Shown here: piece by piece, positions 33,724-41,011 of the stretch
Layout of the letters: every line of letters starts with the position of its first letter
How positions within the stretch are numbered: position 1 is the first letter of the stretch
NCBI RefSeq assembly: GCF_016213215.1
Contig: NZ_JACRAW010000080.1
Location: 1-50,313, forward strand
Reading direction: 5' to 3'
DNA from: Bradyrhizobium sp.
GTDB lineage: Bacteria; Pseudomonadota; Alphaproteobacteria; Rhizobiales; Xanthobacteraceae
Length of the DNA stretch: 50,313 nt
Made by a program: the position numbers and the translations under genes
The notes under the pieces: model-generated
Databases searched by the model: none
What the model was told of the DNA's origin: nothing
The model's input: only the letters and a program-made list of their open reading frames with translations

Positions 33724-34917
33724 CTAACCTGGCTGATGGAGCGAATGCTCGAGGAAGAAGCGCAGCATTTCCCTCGTTGCATCCGGTCCTCGCGGATCAG
33801 TGTAGGAGCCCGCAGGGCTGCCTCCCGACCATGCGTGTCCAGCTCCGTGGATGTTCCAGTGCTCAAGGATTCCGCGGCCGCTCGCGTCGGTATGGATAGT
33901 GCGGGTATAGGCATGTCCTCCAGGTACCTGCCCGCGATGCACCTTCCTTGTTGTGCTCGTCGTTTTCATGAACTGATCAAGAATCTGATCGGCGTTGTTC
34001 GGATGCACCGTCACGTCGCGATCGCCGTGAAAAACGATGGCCGGGACAGGTGGCCCGTCGCCTGAAACTGCCCTGCCATCGGACCCGCCACCACCTTGTC
34101 GCATGGCGACAAACGCGGAGGGAAGGTCAATCGCGGCCCCACAGGCGAGGCCGGAATGTACGCCGATTGCCGCGTACAGATCATTGTACGTTGCCCCCAT
34201 GACAGCAGCCGCCGCCGCTCCGGCCGATAGTCCACCAACATAGACTCGCTTTGGATCAACTGAATAGTCGCGCATGATTTGGCGAGTGAGTCCCGCGATA
34301 AGCGAAGGTTCACCTCTGCCCCGCTCCTGGTCGGCTGCGCGAAACCAGTTCCAGCATTTCGCCTGGTTTGCCTGGCTGTGCTGTGCCGGATAGGCAACAA
34401 AGCAGGTGTGCTCTTCTGCAATGAAGTTCATCCTCGTGCCGGCGGCGAAATCTTCCGGGGACTGGGTGCAGCCGTGCAGCATCACGACCAAAGGAAGCGG
34501 TTGGCCCTGATAGCGGCTGGGGATGAAGAGCCGGTAGGCACGCGTCCCCGCCGGATTGCTGTGGGTACCTTCGATGAATCTTGCGCCCTCCGGCACCACG
34601 TCCGGAGTAGACGGCCGGGCGCGCTTGCTCACACCTTTCAGTCCTAACCCAGAGCGCTCCTTGGTGCGATCGAGCAAGTCGCGGAACATACGCCGTGGTG
34701 CCGACGTCGCCCGCGCCAGGTGCGGATCATCCGTCTCCCGGATAGTATTGGCCTTCGCGTCAATGATTGGCGGCTCTCGTCCGATACGACCGGTCCGCGA
34801 TACCGCATCCGGCGCGCACTCACTGCGAAACATGCGCTGAAGGAGCGCGGTGGCCTCGACGAGTTGGCCCGCGCGCGTCAGGCGTGTGGCTTCGCGCATT
34901 ACGTCCTGGTTCAGCAT
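33724..34917 (-). CDS. PHB depolymerase/esterase family protein (extracellular-type catalytic domain)
   Basis: A 397-residue alpha/beta hydrolase of the PHB depolymerase-type esterase family. The first 110 residues (MLNQDVMREATRLTRAGQLVEATALLQRM ...) are a helical N-terminal extension without a signal peptide. The catalytic domain begins about 105 (GTRAYRLFIPSRYQG), with the oxyanion HGCTQSPEDFA, nucleophile Ser231 in GLSAGA, Asp in FHGDRDVTV and His in HGAGHAWSGG. The lack of a signal suggests an intracellular enzyme acting on polyhydroxyalkanoate or another polyester. GGAGACAAACGAC precedes the ATG at 34917; a GTG five codons earlier is less likely. The CopG-type regulator upstream is on the same strand, 73 bases away. 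Confidence 0.88.
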   Translation of the reverse strand: MLNQDVMREATRLTRAGQLVEATALLQRMFRSECAPDAVSRTGRIGREPPIIDAKANTIRETDDPHLARATSAPRRMFRDLLDRTKERSGLGLKGVSKRARPSTPDVVPEGARFIEGTHSNPAGTRAYRLFIPSRYQGQPLPLVVMLHGCTQSPEDFAAGTRMNFIAEEHTCFVAYPAQHSQANQAKCWNWFRAADQERGRGEPSLIAGLTRQIMRDYSVDPKRVYVGGLSAGAAAAAVMGATYNDLYAAIGVHSGLACGAAIDLPSAFVAMRQGGGGSDGRAVSGDGPPVPAIVFHGDRDVTVHPNNADQILDQFMKTTSTTRKVHRGQVPGGHAYTRTIHTDASGRGILEHWNIHGAGHAWSGGSPAGSYTDPRGPDATREMLRFFLEHSLHQPG

Positions 34918-34990
34918 GTCGTTTGTCTCCACAACTTTCGTTTGCTTTGAAACTCCGGGATTTCGTCGTGATCCAATTCCGGTTCGCCCC

Positions 34991-35410
34991 TCACCGTGTC
35001 CTGTCGGCTAGTGCAGCCTTGACGGCGGGACTCGCATGCAAAGCCCCCAGCACGCTGACAGAGGCAATTGTGGCCCTTGCAAGCTCGGGCGTGACGTCTT
35101 GGGCGATAGTGGCAAGGCCCAGAACATTGATGTGCAGCATCTCACCCGCGCGCCGCGCCGCTTCCAGCTCCTCGCGGCTGAAGTTCCGCAGGCCGAGATC
35201 CAGACCCTTTCGGGCCGTGGAGCGCTTGAGCACGTCTGCGTGACGTTCGAGCTGGTTGCGGATTGCCGTTCGAATGAAATCGGTGCGGTTCGAGTAGAAT
35301 CCTTCCTGCACCATCAGGTCGACGTGACCGAGATCGACATAGCCAAGATTGATTGTGATTTTTTCGGTGTCAGTGGGCTTTGGTCGGAGCTCGCGCACAT
35401 TGTCAGACAT
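34991..35410 (-). CDS. ribbon-helix-helix (CopG family) regulator
   Basis: A 139-residue protein. The RHH fold is visible at about 18-58: a strand KITINLGYVDLGHVDLMVQ, then GFYSNRTDFIRTAIRNQLERH, the two helices that form the dimer. The C-terminal part (ARKGLDLGLRNFSREELEAARRAGEMLHINVLGLATIAQ) is longer than in antitoxins. The ATG at 35410 is taken; an in-frame ATG at 35449 would extend it over a repeat-rich stretch that looks like its operator. It lies just upstream of the PHB depolymerase-type gene on the same strand, so it probably controls itself and that gene. Confidence 0.85.
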   Translation of the reverse strand: MSDNVRELRPKPTDTEKITINLGYVDLGHVDLMVQEGFYSNRTDFIRTAIRNQLERHADVLKRSTARKGLDLGLRNFSREELEAARRAGEMLHINVLGLATIAQDVTPELARATIASVSVLGALHASPAVKAALADRTR

Positions 35411-35418
35411 GATCTTCT

Positions 35419-35457
35419 GCCATCCGGGTACCATCTGCTTGGATGGCATATGGATGG
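35419..35457 (-). promoter_or_regulatory. possible operator of the CopG-type regulator
   Basis: Just upstream of the regulator start lie an inverted pair GCCATCC (35419-35425) / GGATGGC (35441-35447) and a direct pair TGGATGG (35440-35446 and 35451-35457) spaced 11 bases apart, about one helical turn. Ribbon-helix-helix dimers often bind such short repeats. No experiment is implied. Confidence 0.4.
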
Positions 35458-35845
35458 TCGCCGGCGCGTGTCAAGTATGGGTTCGCATGAAAAGTGATTC
35501 GGATCGGTTGGGTCAGAAGCGCTGGCGTACAGAGACGCCGTTGCTGTGGGTCCGGCCGGGCTTCCGATGCGGGCCGACGGGGCGCGTTGGGTCGGAATTT
35601 TGCATCACTTCCACACCCTCATCGAGAATGCTCGCAGAGGACCTTAGGGCGGTTGCGAGGGCGCGATGGCGCGATGGCGCGATGGAATACCTCTGCCATG
35701 CAGGCGATAAGCGCTTGGGGCAAGCAGTCGACGATCACGATGGAAAACGGCGGTCCGGCGCCGGTGCTCTTGCAAGACATTGTGATGGATTGCCATGTCT
35801 GTGCGGCGGTACAACTGAATCGCTCCTCGAAGGAGGGAGCCGAAC
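35458..35845. other. divergent intergenic region
   Basis: About 390 bases between the CopG-type regulator (minus) and the DUF411 gene (plus). It contains three tandem CGCGATGG units (35662-35685). A 52-codon frame from 35698 overlaps the DUF411 start but lacks a ribosome site. GAAGGAGGGAGCCGAAC just before 35846 is the DUF411 ribosome site. Confidence 0.5.
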
Positions 35846-36328
35846 ATGACGGGTGACGCGCATCGCTTGCATCGAAGATCGGTTCTCGGCCTTGTCGTGG
35901 CGCTCGCCCTGGGACAGGCGAGCCGGCCAATCCTGGCCGCCGAACCGGTGATCAAGGTTCACAAGGATCCGAACTGCGGCTGCTGCACCGGTTGGGTACA
36001 GCATCTGCGGGACGCTGGATTTGCGGTTGAAGTCGAAGAAACCTCTGATCTCGAACAGGTGCGATCCCGTCTCGGCGTTCCGCCGGAACTTGCGGCATGT
36101 CACACGGCGGAGATGCACGGCTACCTGATCGAGGGGCATGTCCCAGCACTGGCCGTGCGGCGCCTGCTGGCCGAGCGGCCCAACGCAAGAGGCATCGCCG
36201 TGCCGGGCATGCCGGTCGGGTCGCCGGGCATGGAAGGCGAGCCCGCACAGCCGTACACGGTCATCCTGTTTGGAGCGGATGGGCAGCGGCCATTCATGCG
36301 CTTTGTCCGCGAGCAGGCGATCGGCTGA
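35846..36328 (+). CDS. DUF411 metal-binding protein, Tat-type signal
   Basis: A 160-residue periplasmic protein of the DUF411 family. The N terminus HRRSVLGLVVALALG has a twin-arginine and looks like a Tat signal ending near ILAAEP. The family motif KDPNCGCCTGW supplies Cys44, Cys46 and Cys47, and LAACHTAEM supplies Cys85 and His86; these could bind Cu(I). GYLIEGHVPALAVRRLLAERP is also characteristic. DUF411 genes commonly sit with copper-resistance genes, and this one opens a group with a cupredoxin, a Spy-like protein and a His-rich protein. GGAGGG precedes the ATG. Confidence 0.9.
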   Translation: MTGDAHRLHRRSVLGLVVALALGQASRPILAAEPVIKVHKDPNCGCCTGWVQHLRDAGFAVEVEETSDLEQVRSRLGVPPELAACHTAEMHGYLIEGHVPALAVRRLLAERPNARGIAVPGMPVGSPGMEGEPAQPYTVILFGADGQRPFMRFVREQAIG

Positions 36329-36482
36329 TCGGGGCCCGCGCAGGCGAGCGGCGAAAAGGCCGGGTCGCAGAATGGGAATAGTGCGGTCACGCCGCGAGCG
36401 AGACGGTGTGGTCCACCTGCCGACGCGTCTGACGACCCAACAGGCTTCGGAGCCCGGGCCGATTGCTACAGATCGGCAAAAC

Positions 36483-36518
36483 ATTCGTGCGAGGGGTCGT
36501 CGAGACCATCGCACGAAT
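36483..36518 (-). terminator. long hairpin between convergent genes
   Basis: A perfect ten-base stem ATTCGTGCGA / TCGCACGAAT, with a second GGTC / GACC stem inside. On the minus strand it is followed by TGTTTTGCC, a short T-run, 22 bases past the stop of the His-rich gene. It could also stop plus-strand transcripts from DUF411. Confidence 0.6.
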
Positions 36519-36539
36519 ATCCAAAGCGTTTAGTGAGAC

Positions 36540-36785
36540 CTACTTCTTGTCGCCCATGTGGTGAGGCTCAGACTTCGGTCCGCCCGTATAGTGGTGGCCT
36601 CCTGACTTGCGTTTGGTAGCAACGCCAACCGTGTCCTTCTTGCCCATGTGGTGGATGGTCTCGGTCTTTGGTCCGCCTGAATAATGATGGCCGCTCTTTT
36701 CGGTCTTCGAACTGGTCTGTGCCATCGCAGGCAGCGAAACGAAGCTCGCGGCGAGGGCCGCGGCGAGGAGTTTCGTGGTAATCAT
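36540..36785 (-). CDS. small secreted His/Gly-rich repeat protein
   Basis: An 81-residue protein with a signal peptide (MITTKLLAAALAASFVSLPAMA). The mature part has two similar units: SGHHYSGGPKTETIHHMGKK and SGGHHYTGGPKSEPHHMGDKK. Each has a HHY and a HHM pair, offering four His and one Met for metal ions. AGGAGAAATCAC precedes the ATG. It lies inside a group of metal-related periplasmic genes, so binding of copper or nickel is a reasonable inference. I do not recognise a named family. Confidence 0.78.
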   Translation of the reverse strand: MITTKLLAAALAASFVSLPAMAQTSSKTEKSGHHYSGGPKTETIHHMGKKDTVGVATKRKSGGHHYTGGPKSEPHHMGDKK

Positions 36786-37105
36786 GTGATTTCTCCTGTT
36801 GGCGAATCCTCGATAGGAGCGATCACGCCTTCATTGTCGCAACACAAAGAACTGTGATCCGTGCTCTAAGTTCACGGAGCGCAACAGGACTCTCGCCTGG
36901 ATGAGCCTGTGAACCGCGACAAATCCGGAGATTTGCTTCGCCTTCATCTGATCTGCGGCTCGGATGTGCTGCGGTGCCGCGACAGTCTCCGGACTGCTGG
37001 GGAGCGGTGGCAAGCGCTTACGGAACTGTGAGAAGAATGAATGTTCCGCAATTCGGCGGGCAGGGTAGACTGGTTCTGTTCCGCCAACCTGATAGTAGAG
37101 AGCCA
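36786..37105. other. divergent intergenic region
   Basis: About 320 bases between the His-rich gene (minus) and the Spy-like gene (plus). No convincing open frame and no clear metal-regulator palindrome could be identified. Confidence 0.5.
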
Positions 37106-37633
37106 ATGAAGCTTGTCGTCCTCTCGATCGCAATGCTCGTCCCGGCGTTCGCTTCCGCGCAGACGCCATATTCCGGCATGCAGTCCCGGCACATAAAGGC
37201 CCTGTCGGACCAGCAGATCTCCGACCTGCAGGCCGGACGTGGCATGGGGTTCGCGCTCGCCGCCGAACTCAATGGATATCCGGGACCATCACACGTACTG
37301 GAACTCGCCGACCGGTTGGGATTGAGCGCCGAGCAGCGGGGCAAGGTTCAGGAGATGTTTGCGGCGATGAAATCCGAGACGACTCCGATCGGTACCAGGC
37401 TGATCGACCAGGAGACCCACCTGGACCGGGAGTTCGCGAACCGCACCGTGAGTTTGGAGAGTCTCAAGCTGGCCATTTCCGCCATCTCGAAGACACTGGG
37501 CGAGCTTCGGGAGGCACACCTCAAATATCACCTGCTGACGTCTGCCATTCTCGACAAGGCCCAATTGGCGAATTACGCCGAGATGCGCGGTTACTCGAAC
37601 GAGACGAAGGCGCAACAGCACCACAACAGATAG
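37106..37633 (+). CDS. Spy/CpxP-like periplasmic protein
   Basis: A 175-residue exported protein. The signal peptide is MKLVVLSIAMLVPAFASA. The mature part is helical and Met/Gln/Glu-rich. LSDQQISDLQAGRGMGFALAAELNGYPGP leads into LADRLGLSAEQRGKVQEMFAAMKSE, where LSAEQ stands for the LTxxQ repeat of the Spy/CpxP/ZraP family, then a second long helical segment, and a His-rich end (QQHHNR). Such proteins are periplasmic chaperones or metal sensors. The cupredoxin gene follows after 12 bases, so the two form an operon. Confidence 0.8.
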   Translation: MKLVVLSIAMLVPAFASAQTPYSGMQSRHIKALSDQQISDLQAGRGMGFALAAELNGYPGPSHVLELADRLGLSAEQRGKVQEMFAAMKSETTPIGTRLIDQETHLDREFANRTVSLESLKLAISAISKTLGELREAHLKYHLLTSAILDKAQLANYAEMRGYSNETKAQQHHNR

Positions 37634-37645
37634 GAGATACGCTGC

Positions 37646-38110
37646 TTGAATAAGACAGGCCCTATGGTCATGGCGTCGATCGTTGCGATTCTGTCGAGCG
37701 CGCTTCCAGTCGTCGCTCACGAAGGCGGACGCCACGAATCGTATTCGGCAGGAGAGCCAGGCGATCCTTCCAAGCCGTCCCGCACCGTCGAGATCGAGAT
37801 GAGCGAGATGACCTACGAACCGATCAGGATCGAGGTGAAGCGGGGCGAGCAGATCCGGTTCGTGCTGCGCAACGTCGGAATCGAAGACCACGAATTCCTC
37901 CTGGCCACCACAAAGGAAAACCTGAAGCACGCCGAGGTGATGAAGAAGCATCCGCACATGGAGCACGATGAGCCGAATGGGGTCCGGGTCGCCCCGAAGA
38001 AGACGGCCGAGATCCTTTGGAAGTTCACGAAGACGGGAACTTTCGAATATTCCTGCCTGATACCGGACCATCGGGAGTACGGCATGACCGGGCGCGTTAA
38101 CGTCAAGTGA
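37646..38110 (+). CDS. periplasmic cupredoxin (type 1 copper) protein
   Basis: A 154-residue exported protein. The TTG at 37646 has GGAG nine bases upstream; an ATG six codons later is the alternative. The signal ends near VVAHEGGRHE. The cupredoxin domain starts about 48 (VEIEMSEMTYEPIRIEVKRG). Type 1 copper ligands are visible as His in IEDHEFLL and as Cys-x4-His-x4-Met in CLIPDHREYGM. The extra segment AEVMKKHPHMEHDEPNG adds His and Met. It is likely to carry or sequester copper in the periplasm, as CopI-like proteins do. Confidence 0.9.
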   Translation: MNKTGPMVMASIVAILSSALPVVAHEGGRHESYSAGEPGDPSKPSRTVEIEMSEMTYEPIRIEVKRGEQIRFVLRNVGIEDHEFLLATTKENLKHAEVMKKHPHMEHDEPNGVRVAPKKTAEILWKFTKTGTFEYSCLIPDHREYGMTGRVNVK

Positions 38111-38186
38111 AGACAAAGAGCTAACATCTGATCGCACGCCGGCCGTGCCTATTTCCCATCTCTGCTCTTCACCGAGCACGGGGCCC

Positions 38187-38297
38187 ATGTGCTGGGGTCT
38201 TCTCGTCTGGCTGCCCGTCCTCGCTTGTTCGCTGATGCACCTCTTCATGCACAGCGGGCTGGCAGAGGAGGCGGTCATCAAGCAGCAGGGTGCGTGA
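38187..38297 (+). CDS. 36-residue membrane peptide, DUF2933-like
   Basis: A frame of 36 codons reading MCWGLLVWLPVLACSLMHLF then MHSGLAEEAVIKQQGA. One hydrophobic helix ends in the CxLMHLFMH pattern that characterises small DUF2933 proteins, which often occur beside copper-resistance genes. It lies 76 bases after the cupredoxin gene on the same strand. No good ribosome site precedes the ATG; a GTG at 38145 in the same frame is an alternative start. Confidence 0.55.
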   Translation: MCWGLLVWLPVLACSLMHLFMHSGLAEEAVIKQQGA

Positions 38298-38378
38298 CGC
38301 GCCCGCATTCTCGCCGCGCTCCCCCGAGCCGGGCAGGTGAAAACTGATCTGTCCCGGCGGGCATATCCTCGGGGACCG

Positions 38379-39092
38379 TTAGCCGCTCCGCTCCTTCGGG
38401 CTGCCTCGCAGCCCGAAGGTAATGAATTTGCGGAACGTCTCGACGGCCTCGCTCAGCGCCGAGGGACTGTCGGCGCTGCGGGAGACGTGCTGGGCGTAAA
38501 CGTAGTCGCGCGCCGAGATCAGGAGATAGGCGAGGGTGTCGAGCTCCTTTTCTTCATAGCCGGGGAGTTCGCCTCGCGCGAAGCTTCTCTGCAGCGCCCG
38601 TCGATAGCGCGCCATGATGTTGTCGATGTGTTCGCGATAGCCCTTCGGCGCGGCGACTTCGGCTTCGTGCAGGAGGCGGAAGAACCAGGGGTGGGAGTTG
38701 GCGTATTCCAGGAAGCCGAGAAAGCCGCGGTATTCCATCTCGACGATGTCGGCCGACCCCTTGACGCGCTCGTGCAGGATATCGAGCACCTCGATGCCCT
38801 TCATCGGCAGCAACTGATCGAACAGTTCGGCGCGGCTGTCGAAATAGGCGTAGAACGTGCCGTGGCCGAGCCCGGCGCGCTCCATGATGCGGGCGACCGA
38901 AGCCTCGGCATAGCCGTATTCGCCGATGATCTCCGCCGCGGCCTGGCAGATCAACTGGCGCGTGCGCTCGGATTTCTCGATCCGCGTCAGCTTGGGCTTT
39001 CGTGCGCGCAGCGAAGTCGGTTTGCGCGAGGCTGCGTCTGCGCCGGGCAACTTGCGGGGGCGCGGCTCTGCCGGCGTCGGCTTTCTCTGCAT
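38379..39092 (-). CDS. TetR family transcriptional regulator
   Basis: A 237-residue regulator. Residues 1-35 are a basic Pro/Arg/Lys-rich extension. The TetR helix-turn-helix follows at about 41-90: TRQLICQAAAEIIGEYGYAE, then ASVARIMERAGLGHGTFYAYF and DSRAELFDQLL. The remainder is the helical ligand domain, with RDYVYAQHVSRS near the end. The frame is open upstream to 39257, but the perfect palindrome at 39139-39157 lies in that part, so the ATG at 39092 was chosen despite a weak ribosome site. It is divergent from the CoA operon starting at 39432 and is its likely repressor, perhaps released by an acyl-CoA. Confidence 0.9.
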   Translation of the reverse strand: MQRKPTPAEPRPRKLPGADAASRKPTSLRARKPKLTRIEKSERTRQLICQAAAEIIGEYGYAEASVARIMERAGLGHGTFYAYFDSRAELFDQLLPMKGIEVLDILHERVKGSADIVEMEYRGFLGFLEYANSHPWFFRLLHEAEVAAPKGYREHIDNIMARYRRALQRSFARGELPGYEEKELDTLAYLLISARDYVYAQHVSRSADSPSALSEAVETFRKFITFGLRGSPKERSG

Positions 39093-39138
39093 TTTTCGTC
39101 CGGTCGGCCGTTCGGTCTTCAAGGTTGGCTCCAGGAAT

Positions 39139-39157
39139 GACGTCAAGAGTTGACGTC
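39139..39157. promoter_or_regulatory. perfect 19-bp palindrome, likely TetR operator
   Basis: GACGTCAA-GAG-TTGACGTC: eight-base arms and a three-base spacer, located between tetR and the divergent CoA operon. Each arm contains TTGACG reading outward, so it may overlap the -35 elements of both promoters; no clear -10 was found on either side. The intergenic stretch 39093-39431 holds no other clear element apart from the ribosome site GGAGG at 39421-39425. Confidence 0.6.
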
Positions 39158-39431
39158 CCGGCATTGGGAAAGCGGGCAGGCTGGTAAAGCAAGACCGGCG
39201 CCGCTCAATCCACCGGGTTCTGGGAGGGACTTGAAAGAAATCTCTTGGCCCCGTCAAGAAAACCGACTAGTGAATCGACAATCGAAAATGCAGATCCGGT
39301 TCGTTTCCGGCATCTGCAGGCAGGGCGGCCAAACCGTCCGCTACCCAAGGAAACATCAGGAAACGGTGCCTTCAGGCCGAAGGCGCGGCGGCGGCCGCAT
39401 GGCCTGTTCAGGTCCGGACAGGAGGGCGAGT

Positions 39432-40214
39432 TTGAAGCTCGGTGACTACGAAGCGATTGCCGTCACACGACGCGGTCGCGTGCTGACCCTGACCATGAAC
39501 CGCCCCGAGCGGCTCAACGCCGTCGATGCCCAACTCCACACGGAGCTCTCGCGCATCTTCGTCGACGCGGCGAATGATCCCGACTCCGATGTCATCGTGC
39601 TGACCGGCGCCGGCCGCGCGTTCTGCGCCGGCGGCGACGTCGGCTGGATGCAGGATGCAATCGATAATCCCGATAGTTTCGAAGTGACGATGGCCGAAGC
39701 CAAGTCCATCATCTTCTCGCTGCTGGATTGTCCGAAGCCCACCATTTCCAGGATCAACGGACCCGCCGTCGGGCTCGGGGCGACGCTTGCCCTGTTCTGC
39801 GATATCAGCTTCGCGGCCGAGAACGCCTATCTGTCCGACCCGCATGTCTCGATCGGAATGGTCGCCGGCGACGGCGGCGCGGTGATCTGGCCGCAACTGA
39901 TCGGCTTCGCCCGCGCCAAGGAATTCCTTTTCACGGGCGACCGCATCGATGCCAGGCGCGCCGCCGAGATCGGTTTGATCAATCGCGCGATACCGGCCGA
40001 GGAGTTGTCGGCAACTGTCGATGCCTTTGCCGATCGAATGGTCGCGGGCGCGACCAAGGCGATCCGGTTTACCAAGGTCACCGTCAATCTCGCGCTGAAG
40101 CAGCTTGCATCCAGCATCATGGATGCGGGCCTTGCCTATGAGGCGCTGACCAACGTCAGCCGCGATCATCAGCTTCTCGTCGAGCGCTTCCGCGCCAAGT
40201 CGCAAGGTCGCTGA
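39432..40214 (+). CDS. crotonase-fold enoyl-CoA hydratase/isomerase family protein
   Basis: A 260-residue crotonase-superfamily protein. The TTG at 39432 is chosen because GGAGG stands six bases upstream. The oxyanion-hole segments are GRAFCAGGDVGWMQ and NGPAVGLGATLALFCD. Aligned by eye with rat enoyl-CoA hydratase, catalytic Glu144 is Thr and Glu164 is His138; an Asp stands in the following turn (MVAGDGGAV), as in PaaG-type isomerases. The true reaction may therefore be isomerisation or another CoA-thioester step. First gene of the TetR-linked operon; the SDR follows after six bases. Confidence 0.88.
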   Translation: MKLGDYEAIAVTRRGRVLTLTMNRPERLNAVDAQLHTELSRIFVDAANDPDSDVIVLTGAGRAFCAGGDVGWMQDAIDNPDSFEVTMAEAKSIIFSLLDCPKPTISRINGPAVGLGATLALFCDISFAAENAYLSDPHVSIGMVAGDGGAVIWPQLIGFARAKEFLFTGDRIDARRAAEIGLINRAIPAEELSATVDAFADRMVAGATKAIRFTKVTVNLALKQLASSIMDAGLAYEALTNVSRDHQLLVERFRAKSQGR

Positions 40215-40220
40215 AGAACG

Positions 40221-40994
40221 ATGGGAGATCCGTTCGTCACGTTCGAGGGGCGGCGCGCGCTGGTCACCGGCGCGGCCGGCGGCATTGGCTACGCGATCGC
40301 GGAACGGCTGGTTGGCCTTGGCGCGCAGGTCGTGCTGGCCGACATTGCCGCGGAGCGCGTCGCGGCCGCAGCTGCGCGCCTCGGCAGCGGCGCGTTCGGA
40401 CTGGTGGGCGATATTTCGGGCGAAGAGGGCGTCGCCGCTCTGGTCGACAAGGCCGTCGGCCTGCTTGGTGCGATCGACGTCGTGGTCAATAACGCCGGCA
40501 TTCCGGAGCCGATCGCGCGCACGATCGACCAGCGGCTCGATGACTGGCAGCGCGTGATCGACATCAACCTGCGTGGGTCGTACCTGATGAGCCGCGACGT
40601 CGGTCGCCACATGCTCGCGCGCAAGGCCGGCGGCGCCATCGTCAATATCGCCTCGGTTGCGGGCATCGGAGCGATTCCGAGCTCGAACGCCTACGGCGTC
40701 TCCAAGTCGGCGATCATCCACCTGACCAAGAGCATGGCGTGCGAATGGGCGTCAGGCGGCATTCGCGTCAATTGCGTCGCGCCCGGATTCATCGACGCGC
40801 CGATGGCTCACGACATGTTTGCCGACGAGCGTGTGGACCGGACCAGGATCGAACAGCGCCTTCCGGCGCGGCGCCTCGGCAGAGCCGAGGAGGTCGCGAA
40901 CACGGTGGCGTTCCTGGCGTCGGACGCCGCCTCCTATGTCACCGGCGTCGTGGTGGCCGTCGATGGCGGCTGGACGGCGTATGGCGGCGCTTGA
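40221..40994 (+). CDS. short-chain dehydrogenase/reductase
   Basis: A 257-residue classical SDR. The cofactor motif TGAAGGIGYAIAERLVGLG is followed by an acidic residue (VVLADIAAER), so NAD(H) is preferred. NNAGIPEP, NIASVAG with the catalytic Ser, and Tyr158-x3-Lys162 (YGVSK) are present; the end is TGVVVAVDGGWTAYG. It probably oxidises a 3-hydroxyacyl-CoA or cyclic alcohol intermediate of the pathway. It is tightly packed between crotonase (6 bases) and acyl-CoA dehydrogenase (17 bases). Confidence 0.92.
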   Translation: MGDPFVTFEGRRALVTGAAGGIGYAIAERLVGLGAQVVLADIAAERVAAAAARLGSGAFGLVGDISGEEGVAALVDKAVGLLGAIDVVVNNAGIPEPIARTIDQRLDDWQRVIDINLRGSYLMSRDVGRHMLARKAGGAIVNIASVAGIGAIPSSNAYGVSKSAIIHLTKSMACEWASGGIRVNCVAPGFIDAPMAHDMFADERVDRTRIEQRLPARRLGRAEEVANTVAFLASDAASYVTGVVVAVDGGWTAYGGA

Positions 40995-41011
40995 GCCAAG
41001 GCAAGGAATAC

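Noticed and set aside
35662..35685. Three tandem CGCGATGG units
   Set aside because: Too short and too few to call a functional repeat; simple slippage is enough to explain it.
35698..35856. A 52-codon frame (MQAISAWGKQSTITMENGG...) overlapping the DUF411 start
   Set aside because: No ribosome site and no recognised motif; overlaps a well-supported start codon.
37289..38308. A 339-codon minus-strand frame across the Spy-like and cupredoxin genes
   Set aside because: Both plus-strand genes have signal peptides and motifs; the antisense frame has none.
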